Shown here: positions 4,804 to 5,547 of the stretch, in pieces | Layout of the letters: each line of letters begins with the position of its first letter | How positions within the stretch are numbered: the stretch's first letter is position 1 | Origin: SURF-21 sp964529285 | GTDB taxonomy: Bacteria > Actinomycetota > Geothermincolia > Geothermincolales > RBG-13-55-18 | Assembly: GCA_964529285.1 (NCBI GenBank) | Contig: CAZGWK010000086.1 | Coordinates: forward strand, 1-5,547 | Length of the DNA stretch: 5,547 nucleotides | Direction of reading: 5' to 3' | Notes under the pieces: generated by a model | The model's database searches: none | What the model was told of the DNA's origin: nothing | The model's input: the letters and a program-made list of their open reading frames with translations, nothing else | Program-made: the position numbers and the translations under genes

Positions 4804-4833
4804 GGGACAAGCACAGTCATACTATGTTACAAT
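4804..4833 (+). promoter_or_regulatory. vapBC promoter with extended -10
   Basis: GGGACA (4804-4809, four of six -35 bases) is followed after 18 bp by TACAAT (4828-4833), preceded by TGT, so TGTTACAAT is an extended -10. Transcription would start near 4840, leaving about 23 nt with GGAGG at 4851-4855 before the ATG at 4863. Confidence 0.62.
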
Positions 4834-4844
4834 AAGTCATACTA
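4815..4844 (+). promoter_or_regulatory. Direct repeats flanking the vapBC -10 (candidate VapB operator)
   Basis: AGTCATACTA occurs at 4815-4824 and at 4835-4844, 20 bp apart, about two helical turns. One copy is in the promoter spacer and the other at the predicted transcription start, so the -10 lies between them. AbrB-type antitoxins usually repress their own operon, making VapB the expected ligand. Confidence 0.55.
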
Positions 4845-4862
4845 ATAGTTGGAGGTATGACT

Positions 4863-5123
4863 ATGGCATATACAGTAGGAAGTAAAGGTCAGATAGTGAT
4901 AGCGAAGGACATCCGGGAAAAACTGGGCGTGAAATCCGGTTGGGTCGCGGTACAGCGCCTCGTAGACGATCACGTCGAGATGTATCTCTTCCCCCCGGAA
5001 CACAGCGATTCGCTGAAGGGCTCCCTGAAGAAGCACCTGAAAGGTAAGGCGGCGCCCGGGGAGCAGTGGGACGAGGCCAGGGGGGCCGCATGGGACAAGG
5101 CGGCCGGGGAAAAGATGCCCTGA
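4863..5123 (+). CDS. vapB: VapB-type antitoxin, AbrB/MazE-like DNA-binding protein
   Basis: 86-aa protein. Residues 1-45 form the swapped-hairpin AbrB (SpoVT-AbrB) domain with the hallmark SKGQIVI, then DIREKLGVKSG, which dimerises and binds operator DNA. Residues 46-86 are a polar, Trp-containing tail (W69, W77, AR..AW), the kind of flexible segment that docks on a PIN toxin and blocks its active site. The ATG at 4863 is preferred because GGAGG ends 7 nt upstream; the in-frame ATG at 4857 leaves only 1 nt and adds two residues. The stop codon is 7 nt before vapC, and the vapC ribosome site overlaps that stop, so the two are translationally coupled. Autoregulation through the AGTCATACTA repeats is inferred. 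Confidence 0.9.
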   Translation: MAYTVGSKGQIVIAKDIREKLGVKSGWVAVQRLVDDHVEMYLFPPEHSDSLKGSLKKHLKGKAAPGEQWDEARGAAWDKAAGEKMP

Positions 5124-5130
5124 GGATGCC

Positions 5131-5532
5131 ATGAGCCGCTTCGTCGATACCAGTATCGTGGTCCGCTACCTCACGGGAGATCCGCCGAAGCTTGCTGACG
5201 CAGCCGCGGAGATCCTGGACGGGGAAGCGGAGCTTAGGCTGGCGGACGTAGTCATCGTCGAGACGGCGTACGTCCTTTGCTCGGTGTACGGCATACCGCG
5301 CGAGGTCGTGGCCGATTCCCTTATGGCTCTTATTCAGAAAGAGAACGTGGCCCTCTTCGCCCTGGATAAAGAGCTTGCGCTGGAGGCCTTGCTTCTCTGC
5401 CGGCCCTCGGGCAGGGTCTCCTTCGCCGACGCTTTCATATGGGCAGCGGCGAAGTCGCACGGCGCAGAGGCTATCTACTCCTTTGACGAGAGGTTCCCGG
5501 CGCAGGACATCGACGTGCGGCACCGGGCCTGA
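5131..5532 (+). CDS. vapC: VapC-type PIN-domain endoribonuclease toxin
   Basis: 133-aa PIN-domain protein of normal VapC length. The four acidic residues that coordinate Mg2+ are visible: D6 (FVDTSIVVRYL), E44 (VIVETAYVL), D100 (SFADAFIWAAA) and D119 (YSFDERF). It looks catalytically intact. VapC toxins cleave specific RNAs, commonly tRNA or rRNA loops, to stop translation; the target here cannot be read from sequence. GAGG at 5122-5125 lies 5 nt before the ATG and overlaps the vapB stop. The final codons and the TGA are formed by an inverted copy of the GC-rich dispersed repeat (5523-5541), so the C-terminal HRA may have been set by repeat insertion. No ORF follows within the window. Confidence 0.93.
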   Translation: MSRFVDTSIVVRYLTGDPPKLADAAAEILDGEAELRLADVVIVETAYVLCSVYGIPREVVADSLMALIQKENVALFALDKELALEALLLCRPSGRVSFADAFIWAAAKSHGAEAIYSFDERFPAQDIDVRHRA

Positions 5533-5541
5533 CCCCCCGGC
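5523..5541 (-). repeat. GC-rich dispersed repeat, inverted copy C, overlapping the vapC stop
   Basis: On the minus strand it matches 19 bases of copies A and B, including the 6-bp inverted arms and the GGGGGGTCAGG core. Its CAAAG flank also matches copy B. It overlaps the last three codons and TGA of vapC. Relative to the adjacent gene it has the same orientation as the copies next to the minus-strand TA modules. Confidence 0.85.
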
Positions 5542-5547
5542 TTTGCC

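Noticed and set aside
4515..4835. Plus-strand 106-codon open frame before vapB
   Set aside because: It lies inside repeat and promoter DNA, has low-complexity EEEEGEEE composition, and no ribosome site or family match.

Overview
The window looks like a GC-rich accessory region of a bacterial chromosome, probably from a draft or metagenome assembly. It contains a run of exactly 100 Ns. Bacterial origin is inferred from sigma70-type -10/-35 elements and Shine-Dalgarno sites ahead of most genes. The lineage cannot be fixed from sequence alone. Many small toxin-antitoxin (TA) genes plus dispersed GGGGTC-type repeats would suit an anaerobic or thermophilic environmental bacterium, but that is only a guess.

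Layout. Positions 1-177 hold no gene but contain a 92-bp hairpin element with GGGGTCAG ends (35-126). Positions 178-2113, all on the minus strand, hold two unrelated MNT/HEPN TA pairs back to back. The upstream pair is a winged-helix-MNT fusion (1478-2113) followed by a HEPN protein (1075-1524). The downstream pair has the opposite order: HEPN toxin (579-965), then a minimal MNT antitoxin (178-621). Genes overlap by 47 and 43 nt respectively, and each pair has its own plausible promoter. Positions 2220-2545 are intergenic, with inverted GGGGTCGTATCTTCG ends on both sides of the assembly gap. Positions 2546-4186 (minus) encode a thiamine-diphosphate 2-keto acid decarboxylase of the pyruvate/indolepyruvate/phenylpyruvate type. 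Its ribosome binding site and GTG start sit in the last of three perfect 35-bp tandem repeats. Positions 4286-4803 are gene-free and carry a second copy of the GGGGTCG-type repeat. Positions 4863-5532 (plus) are a VapBC pair (AbrB-type antitoxin, PIN RNase toxin).

How it fits together. All five small genes outside the decarboxylase belong to three TA modules, so this reads as a TA island around one metabolic gene. A GC-rich repeat with core GGGGGTCAGGCCCG lies at the edges of the TA modules. Copies are at 32-47, 1035-1068, 2186-2219 and, inverted, 5523-5541. The 34-bp copies at 1035 and 2186 are identical and enclose the winged-helix-MNT/HEPN module almost flush, from 1 bp before its -35 box to 6 bp after its last stop codon. 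Relative to transcription of the neighbouring module every copy points the same way. The copy at 5523 supplies the vapC stop codon. This suggests, without proving, that the repeats mark boundaries at which TA cassettes were inserted or exchanged.
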